Source: Gymnogyps californianus (taxonomy: Eukaryota > Chordata > Aves > Accipitriformes > Cathartidae). From it: a stretch of DNA of 64,000 nucleotides. The position numbers and the translations under genes were made by a program. The notes under the pieces were generated by a model. The model was given only the letters and a program-made list of their open reading frames with translations. It was not told the origin of the DNA and did not search any database. Position 1 is the stretch's first letter. Every line of letters starts with the position of its first letter. Of the stretch, positions 41,301-51,200 are shown one piece after another. Location of the stretch: NCBI RefSeq assembly GCF_018139145.2, contig NC_059500.1:36685437-36749436 (forward strand), written 5' to 3'.

Positions 41301-44300
41301 TATGAGTATAATGACATTGGGTACCCATATTAAGCAATTTATTTGAAATGAAACTGTCTGACATAGCTGGCAAGACAAAAGGAGAGCTCTGCCAGGTACC
41401 AGTGCATATAAATGCAACTGTTGACAATAGCCATTACTGAAATAAAATCAGTACCTTTCAAAAGCTCCTGCCAAGGTTCGCTCTGATTTTTATCAGCCTC
41501 TTTCTGTGCATAACATACATTTTTAACATATTACACTCCTCGGTCTTAATATAATCCATAAATCAGTAGGCCTAGCAGTACATCTTCCCTCAGTTTTTTC
41601 ATAAAGATAAAGGGAAGTGGCTATAACACAAAATAAATCCAGTTAAAAATGACTGGAATATCACCATTTTGTAACATGATTTACCTCTGAATAATCTTGC
41701 CCTTGTTTCTGTTTCCATAACCAGAACCATTTGAAGACGCCCTCAAGAACCAAACATCTGAGGCTGCACTGAGGAAATCCACCTCCACGGGATGCACCAG
41801 TCCTCTTTCATCCAGAGCAGCTGACTGGACTGTAGCCGAAGAGCTGAGTACAGAGCCGTGGTATCAAGGAGAGATGAGCAGGAAAGAAGCAGAACAGCTG
41901 TTAAAGAAATGCGGAGACTTCCTCGTGAGGAAGAGTACCACGAATCCCGGTTCCTATGTGCTGACAGGCATGCACAACGGACAAGCCAAACATCTTCTTT
42001 TGGTGGACCCAGAAGGAACTGTAAGTGCTGACTCCTCAGTAATACAGGAGGTTTCTGACTCTATGCATTTTCTCTAAATGTGTTTAATCTTGTTTACAGC
42101 TTATTCACAACTGATCATAAGTACAGCCTCATATCTCTAATATGCCATCACATCTCTAATTCTCTTCCTAATGCCTAGCAGAAGACCCACTGCATGATTT
42201 CTGCACCTCGCAGCGAGCCTTAGGAACCTGATTCCCCAGCAAGATCAAGCTTTGGCCACTGCAGTACAGTCTTAGTCAAAAGTGCAGCTAAGCCACTTCT
42301 TTAGCCTTCCTGCTGAGAAGCTGCTGGTGGCTCTGCAAGTTCGGCCAGCCTGCGTGCCGGCAGTTTCCACGTGACATCTCTGTCAGTCAGGATACAGACC
42401 AGGCCCTCCCTGTTTTCCTGCACGTAAGCCCAGGAGAGAACTGGGGTAAACCTGCTCCATCTCTTTGCTGCACAGGGACTCCCTTAGCCAACAAAGGGAC
42501 TCTCCCAGAAGCAGGATGGAGAGGGCAAGGGAGGTCCAGTTTTCTGCAGCTGTCCTGTCCTGCTTCTGGGGAGGCTTAGTCTCGTCTGAGAGAATGAAAG
42601 CATTACCACACATTTTATTCTTGGATCCTGGTTGCTGAGAGTGGGCAACTCCTTTTCCTCTGTAAAGGACAACTTTAGATGACAAGCCCCAACGTAAATG
42701 AGAAACTCCTGTAAGGGAGTTGGCCTGTTTCAGCTGAGAAACCTGCAGCAGAATAATGCTGGTCCTGCAGAGTCTGTAATGCTGTGGTGAGGAATGCCCA
42801 TTGTAATTACGTTGGCCACATGAGGCCAGTCAAAGAATGGTTTTGCACTTTTTAGGTGCCAACTGCCTGGTCCTGGGCTTGACTGGGACACTAGCCTGGG
42901 AAACTGGCCCTACACCTCTTGGGGGGCAGCCTCCTTCGCTAAACTTTGGCTAGCAATTTTGTGACTCCTGCAACAGGGCCCCCTAATTCTCCCTTCAACA
43001 TAAACCCACAAATAGCTGTTACAGGCTACTGCAAGGAAAATGCTGCTGTGTGATGCAGCAAGTGCAGGGATGCTATGTCGCACCGAGAGCTCTGCTGCTC
43101 TGCTGACTGGCATGGAGTACTCAGGCCCTGTGATAACTCCCAGGACATTTTTCTCCTGCAAAGAACAGAGGGCCCCCATCTTTTCTGCACTGCCCCTAAG
43201 AGCAGCACTAATTTGCTGACCTCCTTGTGTAGGGACCTGCTTGTTCTCTGCACCTATCCCTTCCCTCAGCCTACTTGTGGTGTGCCATCATGGCCCAAAT
43301 GGCTCTGAAACTCCTCGCTCAGGAGGCGCCGCTTGTGAACAACAGGTTTTCTGCAGCTGTATTTAGGTTAGCTGTGCTGTCTATATGATTTGTGGGATCC
43401 TGACACAGCTTCTGAGCAGGCCTATTTGCGACTTGTCAGAGCGGAGAATCATCAATAAAATGCCAGTGTGTGGCCAGCTGCAGCAGCGTGCCAGCGGCTT
43501 GCATTTCTTCCGCGTGGCCTCGGCGTGATTATTTGTAAAAAACAATTCACACAAAGGCTGCCTGAAAATTCATTTCACACACAAATTACCCAGTGACATG
43601 TTACAGCTCTTCAGGGTGTGTTTTCAGATCAGAGTTAACTGTCCAGTTGCTTCTGCTCTCATCCAGCTGACAAAAAAAAAAAAAAAGATCTCTAGTTCAG
43701 GTAAGGGATGCTTAAAATGGAGGACTGCAGGACTTTTGCTGGAATTAGAACTAGGGCTTGAAGTCTGGTGATGGCAGAGCATATTGCTTATGGTGAGAAA
43801 AATCTCAGCTGAGTTGAATGGACTGAAAATGTGTTAATATGAACATAGATAAGGAAAGTTACTGCTGTTTTAAAGATATCTTTTCATTTTGAAAATATAG
43901 CTTTGAATAATTACAGAAAGTGATGTTTCAAAGCAGTATGTTTCAGAAATTGGGAGAGCCTGTTGGTTTTCTTCAGTGACGCAGCTACAAGAAGACTGAG
44001 CAGATAGCATCATTTGCCATCAAAGTTGTTTGTTTTTTTTTTTTACCTTATGACATCCTGTGCTAAGTTTCTAGCAGTTTTGCCAGCAAGACTGAAATGT
44101 TCCAAACGATGTGTCCATCACAGCATAAGCTGGCTTTGGAAAGTTTTAACAAGAGTTGTTCTCACTTTCTGAGAAAAGTTCAAGGAAAATATGCCTTACT
44201 GCTGAGCAGTGCTCACAGGCAGTGCAGAGCCATCCCAATACAAAGCTTTACTGCAGCATGACATTCACTTAAGAGGACCTCTGCTCTGCCTATGGAAGCT

Positions 44301-45244
44301 GTATGCCTAACTCATTTTAAGCATAGGAAGGAAATGTTTTGTGAAGATGTGCTTAAATAATTAAAGATTGTTTTGTAATATAGATTAGGTTTTGGCCTGT
44401 CCTGATACTTTTGACTGTTTTACGTTGCAATATCAGTTTCCTCACTTAGCAGGATGCCAGTGCAGAGGGCTGGTAAATGGGCTAGAAAAATTACGTTCCC
44501 TGCCCTGAAGTGTTTCAGTTTCAAAGGCACAGGGGTGTACTGCGCAGTATGGGGCAAACACAAACCCAAACCCAAACCTGGATCGCTTTCGGGGAAGGGA
44601 ATTTTCCAGCACCTGAAGAAGAAGGTCTTTGTTAAGGAAAGCACAAAGATGCTGAGGCGCACAGAGAAGAGTTGGGTTCTGGCATCTCTGGAGGGACAGC
44701 TCTTTGAAAAAGAGTGGAATGAAAGAATGAAAAAGGTGCAAACACTTTAAAGAAGCAAGTGGTATCTCGAAGAAGAAAATTTGATCTAAAAATCCGACTT
44801 ACAGTGAAACAAAATGTTGTACAGAAAGTTTTCAAGCAGATATTCAAAAAGAGTAATAGTAGTAGACTGGCCCATAGGTAGCATGAAAAATACCTGTTTG
44901 GCGAGAATAGAGGGAGTCAGAGACAAAACAGAAGCAAAACTCCAGAAATGCCTAATTTCCACTGATTTTGATGGGAGAGGGATCAGTCTCTAAAACATGA
45001 TTAATTGTGTCATTTTATTCTTAGTATTATTCTCTCTTACAGAGAATTTTAGTGAGAAGTCAAGTGAAAAAGTATTTTGCTCTTTAATCTATCTTCTTGC
45101 ATCCTTTTTTTGAAGGTTCGTACAAAAGATCGTGTCTTTGACAGTATAAGTCATCTCATCAATCATCATCTCGAGAATAATTTGCCAATAGTTTCTTCTG
45201 GGAGTGAACTCTGCCTGCAGCAGCCTGCTGAGAGGAAACAGTGA
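7549..45244 (+). CDS. SHC3: SHC-transforming protein 3 (neuronal Shc adaptor), 5'-incomplete, 11 coding exons visible
   Basis: This is a cytoplasmic adaptor that binds phosphotyrosines on activated receptors and, once phosphorylated itself, recruits Grb2 to the Ras/MAPK pathway; SHC3 is the neuron-enriched paralogue. Joining exons 7549-7619, 20732-20795, 23480-23599, 26746-26799, 31081-31132, 35301-35427, 36570-36723, 38296-38392, 39315-39509, 41725-42020 and 45116-45244 gives 1359 nt, or 452 codons plus stop, with every junction in phase and flanked by AG/GT. Numbering from the first visible residue, the PTB domain is about 1-152, the CH1 linker about 163-350, and the SH2 domain about 357-446 with the FLVR arginine at R380. 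Human SHC3 is 594 aa, so roughly the first quarter (CH2 and the PTB start) lies left of the window. SHC3 is favoured over SHC1 by the YYQ pair in CH1, the MSRKEAE start of SH2 and the C-terminus ending ERKQ. No frameshift or internal stop was seen. Confidence 0.97.
11195..11821 (-). mobile_element. Second solo LTR of the same retroviral family, antisense and diverged
   Basis: Read on the minus strand, this segment begins TGTCCTGGTTTCGGCTGG and ends ACCACAACA. It follows the 37088 copy through U3 (shared GTTGATAACAC, TTGCTAAGTAGTG, GCACAAGAAGCTGGGAGG), a CATATAAG TATA-like box near 11560, and an ATTAAA signal at 11328-11323. It is 627 bp, longer mainly because an (AAT)n tract and A-rich runs have grown in its U5/R part. 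Many substitutions and small indels separate the two copies, and no matching target-site duplication was found. It is probably an older insertion or a different subfamily. It sits antisense in the 13-kb SHC3 intron. Confidence 0.88.
11359..11413. repeat. (AAT)n microsatellite inside the antisense LTR
   Basis: There is an uninterrupted run of about twelve AAT units, a short interruption, then about five more. The equivalent part of the 37088 LTR has only a few TTA/TCA units (around 37490-37516), so the tract expanded after insertion or differs between subfamilies. Confidence 0.9.
20732..20795 (+). CDS. SHC3: SHC3 exon: PTB domain helix ([16 protein letters not shown])
   Basis: This 64-nt exon follows a tctcttcag acceptor and precedes a gtattt donor, a weaker match to consensus than most here. 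It completes the split Arg codon and encodes the long PTB alpha-helix followed by a basic KKRK end. It closes in phase 0. The preceding intron is 13.1 kb, the longest one fully contained in the window. Confidence 0.94.
21814..21830. repeat. Poly(C) tract
   Basis: There are seventeen consecutive C bases after GGAT. Runs of this length are prone to sequencing and replication slippage, so the exact count is uncertain. Confidence 0.9.
23265..23325. repeat. Compound (ATT)n(ACT)n microsatellite
   Basis: About thirteen ATT units pass into several ACT/ACC units. It is within an SHC3 intron, ending about 155 bp before the exon at 23480, and is likely length-polymorphic. Confidence 0.92.
23480..23599 (+). 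CDS. SHC3: SHC3 exon: PTB core ([16 protein letters not shown])
   Basis: This exon is 120 nt, exactly 40 codons, with a cttcacag acceptor and a gtgagt donor. It encodes the PPSK linker and the central beta-strands of the PTB domain, including the [10 protein letters not shown] turn. An ATT/ACT microsatellite (23265-23325) ends about 155 bp upstream of the acceptor. Confidence 0.96.
25091..25119. repeat. (TTTTG)n pentanucleotide repeat
   Basis: About five TTTTG units ending in degenerate TTTTATTTG occur in an SHC3 intron. Confidence 0.85.
26746..26799 (+). CDS. SHC3: SHC3 exon: PTB strand [18 protein letters not shown]
   Basis: This 54-nt microexon (18 codons) is flanked by tacag and gtaagc. 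It carries the near-invariant Shc segment; S96 of the visible protein aligns with SHC1 Ser151, a phosphotyrosine-pocket residue. Both ends are in phase 0. Confidence 0.95.
31081..31132 (+). CDS. SHC3: SHC3 exon: PTB segment [17 protein letters not shown]
   Basis: This 52-nt microexon is bounded by a tttttgacag acceptor and a gtaagt donor. K114 and R120 align with SHC1 Lys169 and Arg175, the basic residues that hold phosphotyrosine in the PTB pocket, so the binding site looks intact. The exon ends one base into the alanine codon completed at 35301. Confidence 0.95.
32690..33200 (-). mobile_element. Old CR1/L3-like LINE fragment, antisense
   Basis: Several phrases in order recall the complement of amniote CR1/L3 3' regions: AACACATTTTTTTAACAGGTC, GTTTACCAAGAGATCTGGAT and TTTGTGTTATCTGCAAATTA, preceded by a TTTTTCTGCATTGTTTTAAA stretch. 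The match is from memory of the family and is heavily diverged. Boundaries are approximate. Open frames here are incidental. Confidence 0.55.
35301..35427 (+). CDS. SHC3: SHC3 exon: C-terminal PTB helix
   Basis: The exon encodes [15 protein letters not shown], then the amphipathic helix [13 protein letters not shown] that closes the PTB domain, and runs to HDR. The acceptor is catttag and the donor gtgagt. It ends two bases into the Arg codon finished at 36570. Confidence 0.96.
36570..36723 (+). CDS. SHC3: SHC3 exon: CH1 linker with YYNN Grb2 site
   Basis: This exon holds the first part of the collagen-homology linker. It carries the paired tyrosines Y183/Y184 in HPYYNNIP, equivalent to SHC1 Tyr239/240, and a proline-rich MPPPGG patch. 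Phosphorylation of the pair creates pYxN sites for the Grb2 SH2 domain. The acceptor is ttcttacag and the donor gtcagt. The first in-frame Met is internal to the exon and is not a translation start. Confidence 0.95.
37083..37087. repeat. Target-site duplication, left copy (CAGTT)
   Basis: This is identical to 37667-37671 on the other side of the solo LTR and marks the insertion boundary. Confidence 0.85.
37088..37666 (+). mobile_element. Solo LTR of an avian endogenous retrovirus (probably ERVL-type)
   Basis: This 579-bp element begins TGTCCTGGTTTCGG and ends CGACA, with TG...CA termini. It is flanked by the perfect 5-bp direct repeat CAGTT at 37083-37087 and 37667-37671. It contains a TATA box (TATATAAA, 37356-37363), a CRE-like TGACATCA just upstream, and an ATTAAA polyadenylation signal (37538-37543), in the expected U3-R-U5 order. 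No internal retroviral genes adjoin it, so it is a solo LTR, presumably left by LTR-LTR recombination. A 5-bp duplication suits ERVL/class III elements. I believe it is a TguLTR5-like family, but the name is from memory. It lies in sense orientation in the SHC3 intron between the two CH1 exons at 36570 and 38296. Confidence 0.9.
37667..37671. repeat. Target-site duplication, right copy (CAGTT)
   Basis: This is identical to 37083-37087. An intact duplication suggests neither end of the LTR has been eroded. Confidence 0.85.
38296..38392 (+). CDS. SHC3: SHC3 exon: CH1 with TYYQ motif
   Basis: This 97-nt exon encodes [18 protein letters not shown] and on to WPVKQ. The Y225/Y226 pair in the TYYQ motif is typical of SHC3 and absent from SHC1, which supports the paralogue call. 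The acceptor ttctag is followed seven bases later by a second AG; only the first keeps the frame. The donor is gtgagt and the exon ends one base into a Gly codon. Confidence 0.92.
39315..39509 (+). CDS. SHC3: SHC3 exon: CH1 with YVN Grb2 site and DLFDM motif
   Basis: This exon encodes 65 residues of CH1. Y270 in TYVNTQ corresponds to SHC1 Tyr317, the principal Grb2 (pYxN) site. The exon ends in DLFDM, the conserved adaptin-binding motif that continues as KPFEDAL in the next exon. The acceptor is ttttctag and the donor gtgagt. The stretch between the two motifs is Ser/Thr/Ala-rich and probably disordered. Confidence 0.95.
41725..42020 (+). CDS. SHC3: SHC3 exon: end of CH1 and most of SH2 domain
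   Basis: At 296 nt this is the largest SHC3 exon here. It completes the KPFEDAL motif, passes a variable Ser/Thr-rich linker, and enters the SH2 domain at WYQGEMSR. The phosphotyrosine-binding arginine is R380 in FLVRKS, followed by [16 protein letters not shown]. The acceptor is ataaccag and the donor gtaagt. Confidence 0.97.
42021..45115. other. SHC3 last intron, 3.1 kb
   Basis: No exon is supported. The block at 43430-43620 is unlike its surroundings: balanced composition, no simple repeats, and several AT-rich motifs such as ATCATCAATAAAAT. It could be a conserved noncoding element. A short AAACCC triplication occurs at about 44560-44578. Confidence 0.6.
45116..45244 (+). CDS. SHC3: SHC3 last coding exon: end of SH2 and stop
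   Basis: This exon encodes [18 protein letters not shown] and ends [11 protein letters not shown] followed by TGA at 45242-45244. The C-terminus matches the SHC3 type (RKQ rather than SHC1's RKL). The acceptor is a T-rich tract ending tgaag, slightly weaker than the others. It is preceded by a 3.1 kb intron. Confidence 0.96.
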   Translation, partial: VRTKDRVFDSISHLINHHLENNLPIVSSGSELCLQQPAERKQ

Positions 45245-48200
45245 CTCCAGATAACTATTTTAGTTTTTGTAATTTGCAAGCTATAACTGGTAGAGATTGC
45301 AGATCTAAGAAAATATGTACATTAAAAAAAAATGCATATTCACATATATTTCACCAGTATGTTTTCTCTAGGTTTAAGAAGCCCCATTTCACACGGTACA
45401 CATGAAAGTTCTCAATGCTTTATGTAGACATGAAGTCACAGCAGAAGGCTTTCTTAAAAAGTAATTTCAATAAAATCATTCAGATTCTCTAATGTGAATA
45501 TTGATAGTGTATATATACACATTATATATAAAAATACAGTATATATTTATATTTTTCAAGTCAGTCTGTTGACGGTATAGAACTGTCTTCTGTGCCATGT
45601 GTTTTTACCAGAAGAAAAATGCCAACTGTGATTGTTCAGATAAAAATAGAATTCAGCAGTCTCAATTTCTTGAGAAAATTAATATTGGGAATCTTATTTC
45701 TGATTTTACCTAAGAAGCACAACTATGGGGATTACAGGTGAATTACACTGGTTAACCATGGAAGGAGTCTGAATTCAGCAACTAGTATTCCAACTCGGAA
45801 ATTTAGCATAAAATGATTTTTAAAAGCGTTATTCAGTGTCACTGATATCAAAAGCATTTTATCTTTCTGATGTCAAGTTTGAATTCTTATATGATGCTAC
45901 TCAAAACATTTGTATCTTGCTTTAACAATGATTTGGTGTGATCTCTGTGTATGAGGTGTGTGCGTTTGATTTTTCTAATGATAATGCAACAATATTCTGT
46001 AACTTTAATTTATTAATTTGAGTGCTAAGGTTATTTATAAGTAGTTCTCTGCTTATGGTGAAGATCTAGGTGTCCTTGACTACCAGTATCCAATGAGATG
46101 TGACATACTGATTAGGCAAGTTCAAATAACTTGTGTTTAATAGCTTTAATGCAAGTTGTACCTGGTTGTTCAAAGACATATCTGAAAAACCTTTTCTTCA
46201 TATAAACAGTGAAAACTATCATGACTCTGGTCAGTTTTGCAAATGATGCCATTTGCATTTAACTACCAAAGCATAACTTCACTTTGGCCTTCAGCAAGTG
46301 ATAAGTATTGCAAATATACTGCTTTTCTCTAACTATCAAGTTGAAAAATACACGTACACTAAATATGCATTTCTGGCAGAAATGTCCTTGGCTTTTGGTA
46401 CTGGGAAATGTTTTAAGGATGGTTTGTACTATTCAAATGCAAGCACTATATGAAGTTATTTTCCTATTTTATGAAGCTTATCAAGAGCCAAATTCAATAG
46501 GCACAGTTCCTGTAAAGGCAAAGTTTTTGCCAGAGTCAGGATTTAGCCTTCAGCATTCCAAGGTCTTCTCTAGCACCAGTATCTCAAATCAAATCTTCAG
46601 ACTTGGTTCATAAAGGCCAAGACTCAGCAGGATAAGTCTGGGTTAAGCACCTGCCTACCCTGAAGTAGTCAATACTTAAATCTACTTAAAATTAGATTTG
46701 GTTTTAAGAATTTACCAAGTTTAAAAATTTGTCAAACTACAACCGAACTGACTGAAGGATTCACTTAGAATATATCAGGTAAGATCATGATATTAAAATT
46801 CTGAAACAATTTTCTCGTACCTTCTGCTTTGAAATACAGTGAAGTTGCAACTTGGCAAGTCTGGTTTTGGTGATCTCAAGAACGAAAATGATTGAGGCAC
46901 CTAAGACTAATCACGTGATCCGTGCAATAAAAATACACTTGATTCTGTAATCAAGACATTCAGAAGCCAAACTAAGACATTAGTGAATCAAATGCTTATG
47001 ATTAATTTTATTGCAGATAGTTATTAGTTGATATTTCTAGGTCTGGGTGGGAGCCGAGGGCAAAGGAAAGAAATTAAATGCTGCATTGCAACCCAAATTA
47101 GTATGGCACTGAGGTTAGTGGAATTCTGAAAATTTGGGTTGTTCTTTTACCAGGTTGGAAATTGCAAGGGAATGTGAGGAGATCTTATACCCCAAAGCAG
47201 TATCCATCAAAATGACTTTATCTAAAAGCATCCATGTCTCACCATATTCCAGTTTGAAGTATCTCAGTAGCCACCTTTTTTGTCATATATAACACTTGTC
47301 ATTCCATGCTCCCACCTCCCTATAGCCATGTCCTGAAAAGTTTTTAGTGTGATATCACTAACTATAAAAGAAGGTCTCTTTTGTACCCTGAATGTTGTAT
47401 ATCACTTCAGTACGAGCCAGGTGCCTAACTCCCTTAGGTGTCTTCAAAAATCCCACCTGCTGCCTATGCCTGTTTTAGATTCCTGAATACCCTGTCAGTG
47501 TATGCCTGGAAAAATGTGACAAGATAGGGGTGTATGAATGAAGTCACTAAAAATACACTGAAATAAGCATCTAAAATTTTTTACCATTGTCCTAGCTGTA
47601 GCCTTAATAACTTAGCAGCTGCTTAGCTGCATGTTTTGGAAATTAAAGCAGGTGGCAAGGAGACACAAAATGAAACAGCTTGACAGAAATATTAAATTCC
47701 CCAGACTACATTTCACAAACTCTGCCTCCAGGAAAATGTGCCTATTTTAAGCTGCTCTGTCAGCACAGCCAGTTTGCCCAGCTCAGCATGCCCATTGATG
47801 ATGCAAAGGTTACACAAACCTTGATCAGATGCAGTTTGGTCCTAGGTAGTGGTAGCGCCTTTGGGCTGCGACAGTGCCCTGCTGCCACAATGGGCCAGTG
47901 GATCCTGTTTGGCCAGGTGTGATGATCCAGAGGCTTTTCTAAGTCACTGGGAACCGAATCATCTCCAAGCTGTCCAGGAAGGAAGGGCACGTGGGCCAAT
48001 CAATGATCCTTTTGCGGATCCTGCCATTGCTTTTTGTCACTGTCACTCTGGTAGATTTGGCTTTCCCCTGTATGAAAATGGTATAAAAACTGTACAGCCA
48101 TTTGGATAGCAGTTCCAAACCTGTTGTTAGAATCAAAGACCATTTTACAATGAGCTAAACAAGAGTTAATTGAACCTGCTGGAGAGGCAGGGCTCATTTC

Positions 48201-51200
48201 TGTGAGGAGCCAACACTGCCAGAAATTTAAGAGATGTAGAAGTTATGAGATGGGCTCAAATGCTGTGCGATTGGCTGAAAACCAGACAGCTGACAGCATA
48301 ATAATCTGAGCCTTTTAATGTTTGCCTTTGGTTTTGAGTCCCCTCACCTTTTGTTTTTATTCTTTTTTATGCAATTCCAAGGGCTAGAGACTTGCTGGTG
48401 ATAATTCAGTACCATGACTTCAAGAACTGGGATTTTACTGAAAGAACAAATACACTAGACTCAACAGAAATCACTGAGATTAGACAATATTATGGAATCC
48501 TTTGATATTTTCCCAGGGGATAGCTGAGAAGTCAGAACTGAAACTCTAAATATCCTGCAAGACTGTCTACATTGATTTTTGAGTCCTATCTGACTATCAG
48601 TTTTGATTCCAGTTGTGTTGCAACTATGTGAACTATGGGCAATGAAAATGCATTCGATTCCTTTAAACAAAGAACTTTCAAAAGTGGACCAAATGCTTCT
48701 GATTCATTTTATTGCAGACCTAGAGTAATTATTAGGACAATAAAATTTTCCAGTGAGGCTGGCAGTGATAGACTGGACATTGAGGTACAGTCATGGTCCC
48801 AAACTTTCAGTCATTTCAGATGCTTCAGAAGCAATGAAACCTCAAAGGTAGAAAATGTGATTTGAACACTGAATTACCTTCTGACTTCAATGGGAGTTTG
48901 CTCAGAGTGAGGACTCCCAGGTTCCCTTCCCTAATGCAAGAAGAGGATGTTCAAATTGGCCATGCCGGGGTGGAGACCATAGGAGGAGATGCAATTTCCA
49001 TGGCTTACTGACTGCCTCCCTGCCCAGGGCTTCGCACACACAGTGAGGATAGAAGGTTATATAGTAGCTTCCCTCTACGTCACATCCTACAGGGTTCCCA
49101 ATGGGAGATAACGTTGGTTCTGCCAGAAACCTCTCTGCTGCACATGTTCAGTAAAAGCTTGAACAAAGGACATAGTCCTGGGACCAGGATTTGAGTGCAA
49201 AATGTGCACTGTCACTGGATGAAAATGTTTACTAACAGTCTGGTAAATGTCACCTGCCAGCACTAAATTTTCTGTATCCTGGGTTCATTCTTTTTCTCCT
49301 CTGCTGAATAATATGCTCACATTTCTTATCGTCATGGTCCCCAGGCATCATGCTGTGCAGTAAGATGAGGAGAATTTAAAAAAAATTATGCCACAGTGTG
49401 ATTGCTGCTGGCACATCAAGTGCCAGATGTCAGCTACAATGTATTCATAATAGAATTGATGCATATTTAGATATTTGTAAGTAGCAAATGCTCCATTTGA
49501 AAACTAGCAGAGTTTTGCAGCCTCCAGGAAATCTGCAGCTTTAAAGAGGAAATTTGGAACTTGTGAATGTTCTGATAAAATGTTACAAATCCTGCTTTCA
49601 AGCCTTTGTTCTTAGCATCCGATGTCTATCTATCTGAAGTAAGTGGTAGAACCAAGAATTTATATTAAGTAAACCATATTTGCATAAACAAAGTCTAAGC
49701 TGAAGTAACAGACACACTTCCCTTTTTATCTTCCAGACGTTTCCAAAATATGTCTGCATAAAATCCAAATTCAGATTTACCTTAGTGTAGTGTCAAAAAT
49801 ATGTTGATTTGCATCGTCTTTTTGCCCGAACCTAGGGTTGCACTCTCCACAAATCTATGCTTGCTCAAAGCTGTCAGGATATGGGCAAATTCCCACTAAA
49901 AGCTCTGTGCTCAGCTGTACTTACTCTGCTCACTCGCACACAGTGTCTGTGGACCTTGCTTACATCTGCATTGGATGCAGCTGGAATGAGGGCAGGCCTG
50001 TGGAAAAGATAACATGGACATACAATTTGCCTGCAGTTAACCAGAGGCTTGGATAGGGAGTGAAAAGCTGTCTTGGGAGAGAAAACCCCAGGGATAAGAA
50101 ATGTGAAGCCTGGAAACATGAGCCAATAGGCATATAAACCACTAATGAGAACAGAGACCTGTTGCCAAATTATAAACGTGCTAATTGGTTGATAGGGTTA
50201 AAGCAGAACCTCGGGGAGGGGAACTGCAAAATACTTAGGTGATGCCTACCACTCATCTCTTCTTGAGACATTTATGTTCATAAGCCCTGATCTGTTCCTC
50301 TGCATACTCCAACATAAGCATCTTATATGGCTTCCACTGAGAAAAAGCATGGCACTTTTTTTGTCTCAGTGAGGAGGATAAGATTTCAGAGCTACACATT
50401 TCTAGCAAAAGCACGATATAAAGTGTGTTTAAACTTTGTTTGACAACAGAACAGGCCATGGAAACCAAAGGAAGAGAGAAGCTAAAGCTGGGTGACTCAA
50501 TCTGCTACCCCACTTTGTGGGAGACAGCACGGATGACTCAGAAAAGGAAGGTAGCCTCAGATTTTGAGATTAAGATGCAGATTTACATTTTAGGTGGCTA
50601 TCATGAAGGTCAAATAACATACAGGTCAAATGACAGCTTTTTCTAGCAGTCCTCCTTTTTCTTCCGTAAGGCAAAAACCACCAAACACACCCAGGCATAT
50701 AGTCATTCAAAATAAGTGAAATTTTTTATTAAGTGAAGAATGTAAAGATTATAATTGGTATATTTTTGTGTCCTTTGTGGCTGGATTGGTGTGATAACTG
50801 CTTCTCAGTAAAGTTCTGCAGAGTTAAACCTCGAAAGAAGCCAGGTGTCTTCTTTTGAGGTAAATGTTTTTCTTTGCATTGTGTGGGTAGCAACAACAAA
50901 ACAAAAAAGTGACTATTTTGCTGTAAAAGGGAGTTTGACTGTACATTTGTTATTTATTAATATTTATTACTTTTAGAAACATTTTTAACTGAGAATTGCA
51001 GGAAAAATAATGTATGTGAAAATATTGTGATCATTTATATTCCCAACCACTTTTGTGAATCTCAAGTTTTTGCCTGTCTGCTGATTGTGGTATTCTGGTT
51101 ATAGAGGCAAATTTTGTCTCTGAGGAAGTCCTTGAGCAACAGAATTTGGAATATAAGTGTCATGCAACTGTTTTCTGATTATTCAGTTTGTATATGATTA

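Larger units (their letters stand above)
35428..41724. other. SHC3 introns between the PTB end and SH2 exons
   Basis: Four introns of 1.1, 1.6, 0.9 and 2.2 kb separate the CH1 exons. Apart from the sense LTR at 37088-37666 they show only short homopolymers (for example C8 near 39112). Confidence 0.7.
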
